A stretch of DNA of 64,000 bases from the NCBI RefSeq assembly GCF_014696065.1, contig NZ_JACJPL010000026.1, forward strand, positions 186,001 to 250,000, written 5' to 3'. Of this stretch, positions 9,304-18,235 are shown piece after piece. This DNA is from Leptolyngbya sp. FACHB-261 (GTDB lineage Bacteria; Cyanobacteriota; Cyanobacteriia; FACHB-261). How positions within the stretch are numbered: the stretch's first letter is position 1; every line of letters begins with the position of its first letter. The notes beneath the pieces are model-generated. The model saw only the letters and a program-made list of their open reading frames with translations, was not told the origin of the DNA and did not search any database. Position numbers and translations under genes: made by a program.

Positions 9304-9388
9304 GCATAACGATCGCCATCAGTGGCACCCATATTTTTGTGTCTAGACTAGCAGTTATTGTTTGCCCATTGCATGGCGCTTGTTGTGT
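9304..9388. other. attC-like recombination site
   Basis: GCATAAC (9304-9310) and GTTGTGT (9382-9388) bound arms GCCAT-GTGG and CCCATTGCATGGCGC that can fold on each other. The right arm (TTGCATGGCGCTTGTT) recurs in the site at 16531-16601. Confidence 0.6.
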
Positions 9389-9457
9389 TCGCTTCAGCAG
9401 ATTGCAGAACGAGTTAATATTCAACGATGGCTTGGAAGCGTTACTACCTCTGCTAGC

Positions 9458-9703
9458 CTAATGAATTAGCATAGACATCAAGATTGCAATCATGTTCCAC
9501 ACTAGTCCAGCAATTAGATACGCAGGGACATATTTATCACAGTCGATAACTGCCAAATCCGATAGTCCGATATTCCTTAGTACCTTCTCAGCTCCGTTGG
9601 CACCTTGCCAGACATAGGGATCCGAAAACAGCAATTCAGGATTAATTTCATTTTCTACAGCAGCCTTGCTCGATGTCTCAGCCGAGCACCTCTCGTCGGT
9701 CGG
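9458..9703 (-). pseudogene. Small C-terminal ORF remnant, membrane-anchored; cassette debris
   Basis: The 9192-9899 gap has no full gene. On the minus strand an open frame without a convincing start reads ELLFSDPYVWQGANGAEKVL, then DKYVPAYLIAGLVWNM and IAILMSMLIH before a stop, ending in a hydrophobic tail. A half attC-like motif (CGGGATTGTTAGAC, 9711-9724) flanks its 5' side. It looks like the end of a short membrane protein from a truncated cassette. The family is not recognised. Confidence 0.3.
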
Positions 9704-9899
9704 TGTGCAACGGGATTGTTAGACTACGTTAACTCTGTGAAATTCGATACGACCATCCTCTGAGGATTGCCTGTCTCGCCGTTTCCATGTCAAATTTAAC
9801 CAGCTATTAAATCAGGAGGCAGGAGAAACCAATCATTAAATCCCGTGCCTACGATCGTATCTTGCACAAAGAACTCGCTTTATGACAGCAACAATGTTT

Positions 9900-10523
9900 T
9901 TACTTGATGATAGAGATGCTTTGATTGGATGGTTGGTAGGGATGGCGGTACATCCCTGTCATAGAATAGGTGTCAGTAATTTTGATCGGGCAATATTCCT
10001 GAAAGCCATGACGTTTGTAGAAGGAAAGATTACGAGAGTTAGAAGAGACTAGATAGCACGGAAGTTGATGTTGGTCTGCATAATCAAGGGCGGGTTGGAT
10101 TAAATCATGTCCTAATCCCTTTCCCCGTGCAGAGGATTTCAACCCCAGAAAAAACACTTCACATCGGCTCTGCTGCGGTTCGTGTTTCCCAACTTGCTCG
10201 ATCAGATATTGCCAAAATTGAGCTGTTTCTTCTCCAACGCGCTCTGCAATAATTTGAACAATCCCTATTAACATCTGTTCAAACGCTGCATCAAAAACAT
10301 CCACATCTGCTGGATACCACAGACAAGCGCCCTGCAAGTTGGGTGTTAGAGTAATTTTGCCGCGTTTCCTAGCATCTGCTACAAATGGCTCAAAAAATGC
10401 TTGGATTGTGGATAAGCGACCACTGCTCTGATTGAAGACCATCTCAAAGCTCGGATCATCGGCAAAGGATTCTGCCAACACTTGAGCAATAGTGCTGGTC
10501 GAAAGAGTAGAGACTTCTGACAT
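9900..10523 (-). CDS. GNAT-family N-acetyltransferase
   Basis: 207-residue acyltransferase. The acetyl-CoA pyrophosphate-binding signature is LKSSARGKGLGHDLIQPALD (motif A, R-G-x-G-L/G), followed by the beta-5/alpha-4 part YLVSSNSRNLSFYKRHGFQE. The N-terminal half resembles the plant/fungal-type GNATs that act on small amines or xenobiotics, with the phrase FADDPSFEMVF. The acceptor is not predictable. It lies 18 bp downstream of the phosphodiesterase-like gene on the same strand, in a run with DNA-repair genes. Confidence 0.85.
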   Translation of the reverse strand: MSEVSTLSTSTIAQVLAESFADDPSFEMVFNQSSGRLSTIQAFFEPFVADARKRGKITLTPNLQGACLWYPADVDVFDAAFEQMLIGIVQIIAERVGEETAQFWQYLIEQVGKHEPQQSRCEVFFLGLKSSARGKGLGHDLIQPALDYADQHQLPCYLVSSNSRNLSFYKRHGFQEYCPIKITDTYSMTGMYRHPYQPSNQSISIIK

Positions 10524-10541
10524 CGATTGATTCCTTATGGG

Positions 10542-11273
10542 TTAGGTGAAATTTAAGGTGGCGACGACGGGGTTATGGTCACTCAATTGCTCCCAGGTTG
10601 GCGAAGCGAGAACTTCACAACGATCGAGATAGCGATACCAAGATGCGGGCACAAAGATCCCATCACAATGGTAGGGATGAGTTTTGTTTCGGCTCCAACG
10701 CAAGGTTTGAGGTAGATCCTCGTTCGGGTTTGCCATTTGCCAACAACTCATCAAGTTAAATTCTTTGCGGAGTCGTTCTAGTAGCCAGAGCGTATTGTCT
10801 CGTAATCCTTCGCTAGGATGTCGCTTGCCCGTTGTGAGATTGAAATCACCACCAATGATTAAGTCGCAATTATCGAACAAGGTTGCAATGCAATCGAGGA
10901 TTTGATTGACGGATTTTTTGTAGGGAGATGGAGCGTGAAGGCTGAAGATCCGCAGCGATCGCCCGGTCTTTGCCGACCACGGTGATTCATGTACTTCGAC
11001 TCCAACGAGGCAACCAGTAAAATCAGGGATCGTAATCGGTGTGAGCTTGCCTGAGTGGACAAACACAGCACTTCCCCAAGTTCTGCTGTCAACTTTTACC
11101 CATTGAATTTGACTGCCATATTGCTTCCAGCGATGATCTGATAGATATAGTTGTGGATTACAGCTTTCTTGAACTAGAAAAATGTCAGGATTAACTTCCT
11201 GAAAGATCTGATTCCAGTGAACTCGTTGTCCCGCTTTTCCCCCAAAGCGAAGGTTATAGGTCACGATCTTCAT
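10542..11273 (-). CDS. Endonuclease/exonuclease/phosphatase (EEP) family protein
   Basis: 243 residues with the EEP metal-dependent phosphodiesterase fold: MKIVTYNLRFGGKAG (metal-ligand Asn), FLVQESCNP (metal-ligand Glu), IIGGDFNLT (GDFN motif) and the C-terminal SDHNPVVATL (catalytic His pair). The ATG at 11273 follows the stop of the AlkA-like gene by one base, so translation is probably coupled. Family members include AP endonucleases and nucleases; next to a 3-methyladenine glycosylase an AP-site or DNA-end role is attractive but inferred. Confidence 0.85.
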   Translation of the reverse strand: MKIVTYNLRFGGKAGQRVHWNQIFQEVNPDIFLVQESCNPQLYLSDHRWKQYGSQIQWVKVDSRTWGSAVFVHSGKLTPITIPDFTGCLVGVEVHESPWSAKTGRSLRIFSLHAPSPYKKSVNQILDCIATLFDNCDLIIGGDFNLTTGKRHPSEGLRDNTLWLLERLRKEFNLMSCWQMANPNEDLPQTLRWSRNKTHPYHCDGIFVPASWYRYLDRCEVLASPTWEQLSDHNPVVATLNFT

Positions 11274-11274
11274 G

Positions 11275-11934
11275 CTAGCTGGGCAGCAGTTCAAGACTAC
11301 GCCACAAATACCAGACGGCGATCGTACGGTAGGGTTTCCACGTCTGCCCCATCTGCTCGACTGCTTTCTTCTCCGGTAAGTCTGCTAATCGATAGGCTCG
11401 ACGAACTGCTGCCCGAACTCCTAAATCATCAGCTGGTAAAACATCCCAACGATGTAATCGAAAAATCAATAGCCTTTGTGCTGTCCAGCGTCCGATGCCT
11501 TTAACTTGCGTTAGATGTTGAACCACCGCTTCATCATCCATCTCCTTTAGCTCGTCTAGAGTGGGCAATCCTTCTAAAACTTTCTGTGCCAAGTCTTTGA
11601 GGTAAACGACTTTAGCGCGAGATAGCCCTGCCTTCCTCAGCATGTCATCATCTGTGTTGAGAATGGCTTCTGCTGTGGGAAACGATCGCTCTGGATAAAG
11701 TTTCAGAAATCGACGATAGATACTTGCGGCTGCCTTTCCTGAGATTTGTTGATAGATAATCGATTCACACAAACTCAGAAATACGTCCCCAGTTTGTTGT
11801 TCCTGAATCAGTGTACAATCGCCAATCTGGTCGATGACGGTTGCTAGTACAGCATCCGCTTGTTTGAGCGCATCAGTCGCAGTTTTGTAATCAAGGTGAA
11901 CGAAACCCTGAGTTGCCATAACACTAGTCTTCAT
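11275..11934 (-). CDS. alkA: DNA-3-methyladenine glycosylase II (AlkA/Mag-type)
   Basis: 219-residue HhH-GPD base-excision glycosylase. The helix-hairpin-helix is HLTQVKGIGRWTAQ, followed by the catalytic Asp in LPADDLGVRAAVRRAY; upstream ESIIYQQISGKAAASIYRRF is the usual motif of Mag/AlkA proteins. It removes alkylated purines. Its ATG overlaps the TGA of the upstream methyltransferase fragment (ATGA at 11931-11934), and the phosphodiesterase follows at one base, forming an alkylation-repair operon. No FeS cluster cysteines are present, as in AlkA. Confidence 0.9.
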   Translation of the reverse strand: MKTSVMATQGFVHLDYKTATDALKQADAVLATVIDQIGDCTLIQEQQTGDVFLSLCESIIYQQISGKAAASIYRRFLKLYPERSFPTAEAILNTDDDMLRKAGLSRAKVVYLKDLAQKVLEGLPTLDELKEMDDEAVVQHLTQVKGIGRWTAQRLLIFRLHRWDVLPADDLGVRAAVRRAYRLADLPEKKAVEQMGQTWKPYRTIAVWYLWRSLELLPS

Positions 11935-12104
11935 CTGGTGAGATTTTTGGCTCGACGCAGTTGGAATTGCCCATAGCGTCGTGTGAGTCGTTTCATTAAC
12001 TGGGGTTGCTCATCGCCATAGTAAAGAGCACAGAGGGCTAGTTGATCGGCCACCAACAGGAGTGTCCCAATTTCTGTCTCTAGCTCATCCCACGACAGTT
12101 CCAT
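11931..12104 (-). pseudogene. Truncated methylated-DNA-cysteine methyltransferase (MGMT/Ogt N-terminal part)
   Basis: About 57 residues matching only the N-terminal subdomain of O6-methylguanine methyltransferases: ETEIGTLLLVADQLALCALY followed by a helix PQLMKRLTRRYGQFQL. The catalytic PCHRV domain is missing, so it cannot repair DNA by itself. The reading frame ends in an ATGA overlap with alkA, as an intact upstream operon gene might. Either a deletion fused the MGMT start to alkA or the short protein persists as a leader. The start is uncertain (ATG at 12104 or 12146). Confidence 0.6.
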
Positions 12105-12191
12105 CTCCTTCATTCTCAAATACAGAGGCATGGGAGCAGGGGGCAAGAGAGCCCCAGCCTCTCTTCATGCGCTACACTGACGTTCGACCCG

Positions 12192-12246
12192 CGTTTTTGT
12201 CGGACTCGTCAAGAATATACGTTTTTTGTCGGACTCGTCAAGAATA
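12192..12246 (+). promoter_or_regulatory. Tandem imperfect-palindrome repeat, probable TetR operator
   Basis: TTGTCGGACTCGTCAA with flanks is present twice (copies 12192-12217 and 12220-12246, about 28 bp apart). Each is an imperfect palindrome (TTG-CG-CG-CAA half-sites), immediately upstream of the TetR gene and in the divergent gap before the repair operon. Tandem operator sites at this place are typical of TetR autoregulation. Confidence 0.6.
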
Positions 12247-12267
12247 AAACTCTAGTTGTTCACTGCC

Positions 12268-12846
12268 ATGCCTCGACCTCGTTCTTTTGATTCAGATGCT
12301 GTGATCGACAAGCTATGTGAGTATTTCTGGGAACATGGATATAGTGCTGCGTCTTTGGATGACCTAGCGCGGCAGTTAGGGATAAAGCGCGGTAGCTTAT
12401 TCAATGCCTTTGGTTCTAAGGAAGCGCTGCTCTGTGCTGCGTTTGAGCGATATGGGCAAATATTCCAGGGGAATTACGAAACGGCCCACCACGGCAGGGA
12501 TGCGATTGTGGAGTATTTCAACAATGCGACCGCACTTGCGACCACTCAGGCAATGGGACGAGGTTGTTTCCTAGTGAATCTGCTTATGTCTCAGGACATT
12601 CCAACTCTTGAACTTCAGCAAGCCCTTGACCAAGATGTGGCGTTTATCAAAGAATTTTTCACCGACCATCTGCATCAAGCTCAACAAGAGCAGGATCTGC
12701 TTCCTACAGTATCCATTGCTGCTGGGGTTGATGCGTTGTTTGGAACAATGGTTGGGTTATTCGCCTTGGCTCGGATGAAAGCCACGCCTGTCATGGTGGA
12801 AGAATTTGTTCACAACAATCTACGGGGATTATTTGCTGGGTATTAG
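12268..12846 (+). CDS. TetR-family transcriptional regulator
   Basis: 192 residues with the TetR N-terminal HTH (DDLARQLGIKRGSLFNAFGS, KEALL) and an all-helical ligand domain; the style (MGRGCFLVN) is that of AefR/NemR-like repressors for electrophiles. ATG at 12268 is preferred to an upstream TTG at 12256. It is divergent from the alkA/EEP/GNAT operon with two operator-like repeats in between, so it plausibly represses that operon and itself in response to an alkylating or electrophilic compound. Confidence 0.92.
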   Translation: MPRPRSFDSDAVIDKLCEYFWEHGYSAASLDDLARQLGIKRGSLFNAFGSKEALLCAAFERYGQIFQGNYETAHHGRDAIVEYFNNATALATTQAMGRGCFLVNLLMSQDIPTLELQQALDQDVAFIKEFFTDHLHQAQQEQDLLPTVSIAAGVDALFGTMVGLFALARMKATPVMVEEFVHNNLRGLFAGY

Positions 12847-13030
12847 ATAATATGCTTCTAGTAGATCAACATGTGCGACCGGGGTAGCAAGTTTCGAGAC
12901 AATTTGACTCGTCTTTAAGTCCCTGCATTTTAGTCAAAATAGTGCCTGAGCAGATCGGTCTAACAATTCAGTATACAGAGCGTATACAGAGCCTTGCTGT
13001 AGATCTATCTACAACTATGAACTCGGTGCA
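12847..13030. other. Intergenic DNA with partial IntI-element leader motif
   Basis: Contains TCTAACAATTCAGTATACAG followed by GCTGTAGATCTATCTACAAC, similar to bases 4822-4860 upstream of intI remnant 1 (AACAATTTAGCATATAGACC, TTGTTGTAGATCT). It may be a fourth decayed copy of that element's leader. No gene seen. Confidence 0.3.
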
Positions 13031-13124
13031 GTATAACGCCCACTCAGAGGCGCGAAGCACTTAATCACCGAGCGAAGCAAGCTACTGGCTGTATTCGCGT
13101 CCCCCGCAGTGACTTATGTTATCT
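13031..13124. other. attC-like recombination site
   Basis: GTATAAC (13031-13037) and GTTATCT (13118-13124) bound arms ACTCAGAGGCGCG and CGCGTCCCCCGCAGTGA that pair with mismatches. It lies between the convergent 3' ends of the TetR and MocR genes. Confidence 0.5.
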
Positions 13125-13134
13125 GAATGTCACA

Positions 13135-13204
13135 GCGATCGCCTCTCGCTACCACCCTCACCAAAACCTCACTGGAGCACCTCGGGCTCTGCGATCGCGA
13201 TCGC
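13135..13204. repeat. HIP1 octamers GCGATCGC
   Basis: GCGATCGC at 13135-13142 and an overlapping pair within 13191-13204. This is the highly iterated palindrome of many cyanobacterial genomes and supports the taxonomic reading. Confidence 0.8.
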
Positions 13205-13274
13205 TGCTCATCCTACGTTACAGGCGGAACGCTATCCTGGCTGTCTGCCCTGCTGATTTGAAACCTAACAGTCC

Positions 13275-14738
13275 TTATGCCTTCAGGATTTGCGCTAACC
13301 GCCACACACCTTCCGCAATCGTCTCTGAATTGAGATCGGCATATCCCAGCAAAAACTTTCCGTTGCTATTCTCAGCTTTCATGTAGCATGACCGAGCGCT
13401 AATCAATTCCACACCCCTTTGCTCTGCTCGATCGACAATCTCTTCATCCTTCCAATGGGTATGAAATTGCACCATCACGCTCATCCCAGCATTCTCGCCC
13501 ATAATCGTCACTTGGTTCTCCAGACCTTGAGTCAAAGCTTGCACGAGAGTTTCCCGACGTTGGGCATAGAGCATTCGCATTCGTCGGATATGGCGTTCCA
13601 AATGTCCTTCGTTGATGAAATCGGTTAAAACATGCTGCTCTAGTAGGGGAGATTGGCGATCGATCAACCACTTCGCACGAGTCACCACCGGAACGAGTTG
13701 CTGCGGTACAACTAGATAGCCCATTCGCAATGAGGGAAACAAGACTTTGGAAAAGGTGCCGATATAAATTACCGAATCACTACTTGCTAGCCCTTGAAGA
13801 GCAGGAATTGGGCGTTCATCATAGCGAAACTCACTATCATAATCGTCCTCCAGAATTATTGCACCTGTTTGTTGCGCCCAGGCTAAGAGCGCTAACCGTC
13901 TAGGCAACGACAACACTGCGCCTGTGGGAAACTGATGAGAAGGAGTGACATAAACTAACTTAATAGGCGTTGTGAGGGTTGAGAGATATTTCATAACCAG
14001 TCCTGAGTGATCCACGGGAATAGGTAACACCTCTGCTCCTTGCACCTGAAAGATGCATCGCGCCTCGAAATAGCCAGGGTCCTCCATAGCAACCCGATCG
14101 CCCCAATTCAAAAACAGTCGAGCGATGAGATCTAAGGCCTGCTGAGAACCATTGACAATCACTACTTGATCAGGTTCACACCGCACTGCACGTGACTGAG
14201 TCAAATAGCGAGTGACCGCCTCTCGCAACGGTTTGTATCCCAATGGGTCAGCCGGATAATCGAGTATGGTTGTGTTAAAGCAACAAGCGCGAGACAATAA
14301 CCGCCGCCATAGTTGGATCGGAAATTCGTCAAAGGCAGGTCTGCCATAGCAACTGAAATTGATCAGAGGTTTTTGTCCGGGTGGAGGCTGCAAATTCACC
14401 GTTGCCAAGGTTTCGCCATAGGTAGATAACTCAAGGCGAGACGGGGATGTAGGTGAAATCAGGGGACTGGTTGCCTGCAATAGTTCGTCTGGCAGCTGGC
14501 AAGCCACAAAGGTTCCAGAGGCAGGTACTGTTTTCAGATAGCCTTCACTGAGCAATTGGTCGTAGCTGAACAAAACGGTTGCTCGGGAGATGCCCAAAGC
14601 CTTTGCCAGTGCACGAGATGAGGGCATCCGCTGTCCGGATTCTAACCGACCTGATAGAATCGCTCGGCGTAATTCGTCGTAAAGCTGTCGATGAAATGGA
14701 ACTGTCGAAGTGGTCTCTAGCTTGAGTGCGAGATCCAT
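13275..14738 (-). CDS. MocR/PdxR-type regulator (GntR HTH fused to aminotransferase domain)
   Basis: About 487 residues. Residues 1-75 are a GntR winged helix (LYDELRRAILSGRLESGQRM, SSRALAKALGISRATV); the rest is a fold-type I aminotransferase with the PLP-lysine in IGTFSKVLFPSLRMGY and the Asp/Tyr pair in LEDDYDSEFRYDE. MocR proteins use PLP or an amino compound as effector and usually regulate a divergent gene. Here that gene is the MATE exporter at 15144. ATG at 14738 matches family N-termini; an ATG at 14792 is possible. Confidence 0.92.
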   Translation of the reverse strand: MDLALKLETTSTVPFHRQLYDELRRAILSGRLESGQRMPSSRALAKALGISRATVLFSYDQLLSEGYLKTVPASGTFVACQLPDELLQATSPLISPTSPSRLELSTYGETLATVNLQPPPGQKPLINFSCYGRPAFDEFPIQLWRRLLSRACCFNTTILDYPADPLGYKPLREAVTRYLTQSRAVRCEPDQVVIVNGSQQALDLIARLFLNWGDRVAMEDPGYFEARCIFQVQGAEVLPIPVDHSGLVMKYLSTLTTPIKLVYVTPSHQFPTGAVLSLPRRLALLAWAQQTGAIILEDDYDSEFRYDERPIPALQGLASSDSVIYIGTFSKVLFPSLRMGYLVVPQQLVPVVTRAKWLIDRQSPLLEQHVLTDFINEGHLERHIRRMRMLYAQRRETLVQALTQGLENQVTIMGENAGMSVMVQFHTHWKDEEIVDRAEQRGVELISARSCYMKAENSNGKFLLGYADLNSETIAEGVWRLAQILKA

Positions 14739-15143
14739 GATGAGTTGTCTAACTGGTCTGGTACATAACTCTAAAACTGGTACTTGTGCCATACCAGAGT
14801 GCTGACTACTCTAACAAGAGAGTGGGCAACCATTAGACATGCCAATGGCTCCTAATCTTAAATCGCGACAAACAATCGCCTTTGCCAATCATCCAGGGTT
14901 TCGCCGTATGTTTGCGCCTGGAGGGGGACAAAGGAACTATCCGAATTCTCCGAAATCAGATTCAATTTCCAATTAACATCTTGCCATCACTAACTGCTGC
15001 GCTTCTTTCAGTATTGCAAGCGATTGATGCCAATCGCGTTAGTTTTGGTCCCTTGTGTTCAGGTTCTGTCTCAATGTAATTGATCAGATTGCTCTACATG
15101 CATTCGATGTTGCTGATTTGTCGTGCTATTTTTTGAAATTGTC
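14739..15143. promoter_or_regulatory. Divergent region between MocR and MATE genes
   Basis: About 400 bp. Holds a 43-codon + strand open frame (14845-14976, MAPNLKSRQTIAF start) without family likeness and otherwise nothing recognisable. The MocR operator for the exporter is expected here. Confidence 0.35.
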
Positions 15144-16517
15144 ATGACTTCAATTTCAGTTTCTCCAATTCGAGCCGAAATCAAAGCGTTTCTGAAACTC
15201 GCTATTCCTCTGGTGGCTGCTCAAGTTGCCCAATCAGCTACAGGGTTTGTAGATACTGTGATGATGGGCCATTTAGGATGGAAAGTCCTAGCTGCGGGGG
15301 GATTAGCCTCCTTCACCTTTCAAGTTTTTCTGAATGTTCTGAGCGGTGTGGTAATGGGGGTGAGTCCACTCATTGCTGAAGCTTATGGCGTAGGACGCAA
15401 AAGCCGGATTGAGCAGGTAACACAACAGGGATTATGGCTAACGGTTGGGTTGGCAATTTCGACCATGTGGGTCCTAGCGCACATAGATGTCTTGATGCTG
15501 CAGTTGGGTCAAGCTCCCGAAACCGTTACATTAGCCAGTAGCTATCTCAATGTGGTGCTTTGGGGTTTGTTTCCTGCAGTTGGCTTCGCCATGCTTAGAG
15601 GGGTTGTATCTGGGCTGTCGCAAGCTCGTCCCATTATGGTGATTGTGATTGGGGGGACGCTCTTCAATATAGTAGGCAACTATGTTTTGGGCTACGGCAA
15701 TTTTGGCTTTCCTCGGATGGAGTTGGCAGGGTTAGCATTAGCCAGCGCTCTATCGTGGTGGGGGATGTTTCTGGTGCTGGTTGTCTACTTGCTCAAACAC
15801 CCGCAGGTTAGAATCTACAACCTATTCCAGAAGTGGCATCAACCTAGATTACGCCTACTGTCAGAGCTAGTCACGATCGGTACGCCGATCGGCGTCTCCA
15901 TCGCCTTCGAGTATGGCTTGGTGTTGGTGATGACATACCTCATGGGAATTCTGGGAACCGATGTCTTGGCGGCTCATCAAATTGCTTTGCAGACAGGAAT
16001 CATTGTATTCATGATTCCGTTAGGGATGTCATTTGCGGCAACGGCTCGTGTCGGTCAATGGTTTGGGCAGCAAAAGCTCGAAAGAACGAGATGGGCAGGA
16101 TACGTCAGTATCGGGGTTGCTATTGGCGTGACGACACTGGTGGCGATTGCCCTACTCACCTTCCGGCAGCAAGTCATAGGACTTTATGTAGACGTTAGTA
16201 ATCCTGAGAATGCAGAGCTGCTGAAACTTGCGATTCCCATGCTAATCGTTGTGGCAATCGGTCACATCTTCGATGGTCTACAGAAAACGGCGCTGGGTGC
16301 GTTGTATGGGCTTCAAGATACCCGAACTCCGATGCTATTAGGCATCCTTGCATTTTTAGGAGTTGGACTGGTTAGTGGCTATGTTTTAAGCTTTTATGTT
16401 GGCTTAGGGGGCGTCGGTTTGTGGATGGGCTACTACCTCGGAAGTGCAATGGCAGCTATAGTCTATGTTTGGCGCTTTGGTAACTTGATTTCCAGAAAAA
16501 CAGAAGAATTGGACTGA
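15144..16517 (+). CDS. MATE-family multidrug efflux transporter
   Basis: 457-residue integral membrane protein with about twelve hydrophobic segments in two homologous bundles. N-terminal LAIPLVAAQVAQSATGFVDT and VMMGHLGWKVLAAGGLA are signatures of the NorM/DinF MATE fold, and the second half begins near ELVTIGTPIGVSIAFEYGLV. It would export cationic drugs or metabolites against Na+ or H+. ATG at 15144 chosen over 15123 because the helix bundle follows directly. It is divergent from the MocR regulator and ends 14 bp before an attC-like site: a regulator-plus-pump cassette. Confidence 0.93.
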   Translation: MTSISVSPIRAEIKAFLKLAIPLVAAQVAQSATGFVDTVMMGHLGWKVLAAGGLASFTFQVFLNVLSGVVMGVSPLIAEAYGVGRKSRIEQVTQQGLWLTVGLAISTMWVLAHIDVLMLQLGQAPETVTLASSYLNVVLWGLFPAVGFAMLRGVVSGLSQARPIMVIVIGGTLFNIVGNYVLGYGNFGFPRMELAGLALASALSWWGMFLVLVVYLLKHPQVRIYNLFQKWHQPRLRLLSELVTIGTPIGVSIAFEYGLVLVMTYLMGILGTDVLAAHQIALQTGIIVFMIPLGMSFAATARVGQWFGQQKLERTRWAGYVSIGVAIGVTTLVAIALLTFRQQVIGLYVDVSNPENAELLKLAIPMLIVVAIGHIFDGLQKTALGALYGLQDTRTPMLLGILAFLGVGLVSGYVLSFYVGLGGVGLWMGYYLGSAMAAIVYVWRFGNLISRKTEELD

Positions 16518-16530
16518 ATTTTGTAAGCAG

Positions 16531-16601
16531 ACCTAAGCGAATGGGTCGCAAGCAGTCAATTAGAGCATTATCATTTGTCCGTTGCATGGCGCTTGTTAGC
16601 T
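16531..16601. other. attC-like recombination site (degenerate left box)
   Basis: Left box ACCTAAG (16531-16537) deviates from RYYYAAC by one base. Right box GTTAGCT (16595-16601) is preceded by TTGCATGGCGCTT, shared with the site at 9304-9388. Lies between convergent gene ends. Confidence 0.45.
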
Positions 16602-16633
16602 GGCTGGCCTTCGGATGCGGACTTTCAGTCATC

Positions 16634-17503
16634 TTATTTACGATCACTTGATTGCACCATCTGCGAGAGATAGTTGTGCAGTGAAGTCGCGCCCCGCTCA
16701 ACAGAGTTCAAGTTTGGAAATGTTTCATTGAGTGTAACTGCTGTCATATTGGCGAAAGATTCGGCAGCCTCGTTCGAGAAGCCTATGCTCTTGAACGTCA
16801 CCAACCATTGGTCACGAGGAATAGATTCAGCAAAAACGGGACGGCCCAGTGCCGTCGCAAACGCAACCGCTACATCTTGTGATGAGTAGCGATCGGGACC
16901 TTCAACATAATGAATCCCCGTCTGCTCGATTGGTTCAGTCATTAGACGAGCAGCTATCTCACCAATATCTGATGGAGCAACCATCGGCAATTTGAAATTT
17001 TCTGGATAAAGCGTTTGTACCACTCCCTGTTCGTGTGCTGTTTATAGAGATGCGCGCCAATTGCTCATGTAATAAGCAGCTCGGATAATCGTTGTGGGGA
17101 CAGGTTGGGCAGTGAGTGCCTGCTCCATTTCATAAAGCACATCTAAATCGCCTATTCGCTCTCCAGGTTTGGCTCCATACGTTGATTCGGCCACAATTTT
17201 CTCCAAACCTGTCCCACTAATCGCGCTCAAAATGGCTGCTAAACTGCGTCGCTCTTCAGTAGCCGTATCGGAGCAAGGAGCAGCGGGCGGATTGAGTAAA
17301 AACAACCGCCGACCTTGACGAAAGATACTACGAAGCGTTTCCACATCATGCACATCGGCTACTGCAACATCGGCACCGTCCCGGCGCAATCCTTCGGCTT
17401 TTGAGGGATCGCGAGTGACGACAAGAACTGGTTCACGACGTTTGAGTAGTGCCCGCGCTGCGGCTGAACCAACATTGCCAGTACCGCCAAGGATGATGTG
17501 CAT
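16634..17503 (-). pseudogene. NmrA-like NAD(P)-binding protein interrupted by an in-frame TAA
   Basis: Reads as one NmrA/atypical SDR of about 290 residues: MHIILGGTGNVGSAAARALL (dinucleotide motif GGTGNVG), ...RAAYYMSNWRASL, then TAA at 17042-17044, then in the same frame TAHEQGVVQTLYPENFKLPM through to a normal C-terminus. No frameshift is needed; one substitution (for example GAA to TAA) explains it. Family members act as redox sensors or NAD(P)H-dependent reductases. It ends about 30 bp from the attC-like site at 16531. Recent inactivation is likely since the rest of the frame is intact; a sequencing error is possible. Confidence 0.8.
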
Positions 17504-17559
17504 CCAGTAACTCCGAGGATGTGTTATCGCGCACTTGAAAGGAGCCGCTCTCATTCAAG

Positions 17560-17723
17560 CTTCGATCGTTTAATTCTGATTATTGATTATCGAGCTTCAC
17601 CTAATGCCCCAGCTCACCTGCCAGTGGAACTGAGTGAGCTATAAGCTGCGGAAAGCTGTTGTGTGTTCCCGGTCCCCTGCAATAGGTGGTTATTCGGTGG
17701 CAACACCGTGCAGGAGCGGTATG
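17560..17723. other. Gap with possible degenerate attC for the SMI1-like gene
   Basis: CACCTAATGCCCCAGCTCACC near 17599 and CCCCTGCAATAGGTGGTTATTC near 17676 could be the two halves of a strongly decayed attC at the 3' end of the SMI1-like gene. No gene is supported here. Confidence 0.25.
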
Positions 17724-18221
17724 CTACAGGACCTCCAGCGTACCGCTTTCCATCGAGTCGGCCAGCTCGTTCAGCCACGCCTCGATACTCGGATACTCCA
17801 CCGGCCGGTCCTCGTCCGCCTTCCAGAAACCGATCAACTGTCCTAGCGATCCTCCGCCCTCCGCAGCGAGGTCGATACACAGGTAGCTGCCGCTGCCGTT
17901 GTGCAGGAACGGCACCCACCCGCGCCGCCAGTAGCGCGGGTTCTCGAAGTCGTACCCGATCATCCCGTCGAGCATCTCCTTGGTCTCGGCCACTTCGTCG
18001 AGCGGCACGAACATCCGGTTGTCTTGCAGACTCGCGCTGTAGTCCGGCCGTTGACCGTTCCGCCACCGATACAACTCGCGGAACAAGGCGGGCAGCCGCA
18101 CCGAAAATCGGGACTCGAATGCGTCGAGGGCCGTATCATCAACGCCCGGATGGAGTTGTGCGTAGTAGTCTGGGCGATGCGCCGCAAGCCACTGGTCGAT
18201 GCGCGTGATTGCTGGGAGCAT
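17724..18221 (-). CDS. SMI1/KNR4-family protein (immunity-like)
   Basis: 165-residue SUKH-type protein: RLPALFRELYRWRNGQ near the N-terminus and a W-rich core (FVPLDEVAETKEM, RRGWVPFLHNGSGSYLCIDL, GQLIGFWKADEDRPVEYPSI). SUKH proteins are common immunity proteins for contact-dependent and nuclease toxins. The ATG at 18221 is chosen: a longer open frame to 18383 only translates through the neighbouring attC (the typical attC-derived peptide ALQQTPPA). GC content is clearly higher than in flanking genes, shared with the MazF cassette, indicating a foreign source. Confidence 0.82.
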   Translation of the reverse strand: MLPAITRIDQWLAAHRPDYYAQLHPGVDDTALDAFESRFSVRLPALFRELYRWRNGQRPDYSASLQDNRMFVPLDEVAETKEMLDGMIGYDFENPRYWRRGWVPFLHNGSGSYLCIDLAAEGGGSLGQLIGFWKADEDRPVEYPSIEAWLNELADSMESGTLEVL

Positions 18222-18235
18222 CAAGGCCCTCCGCC

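Noticed and set aside
17614-18208. Several long overlapping open frames on both strands
   Set aside because: They are by-products of high GC in the SMI1/MazF cassettes; only the SMI1 and MazF frames have family sequence.
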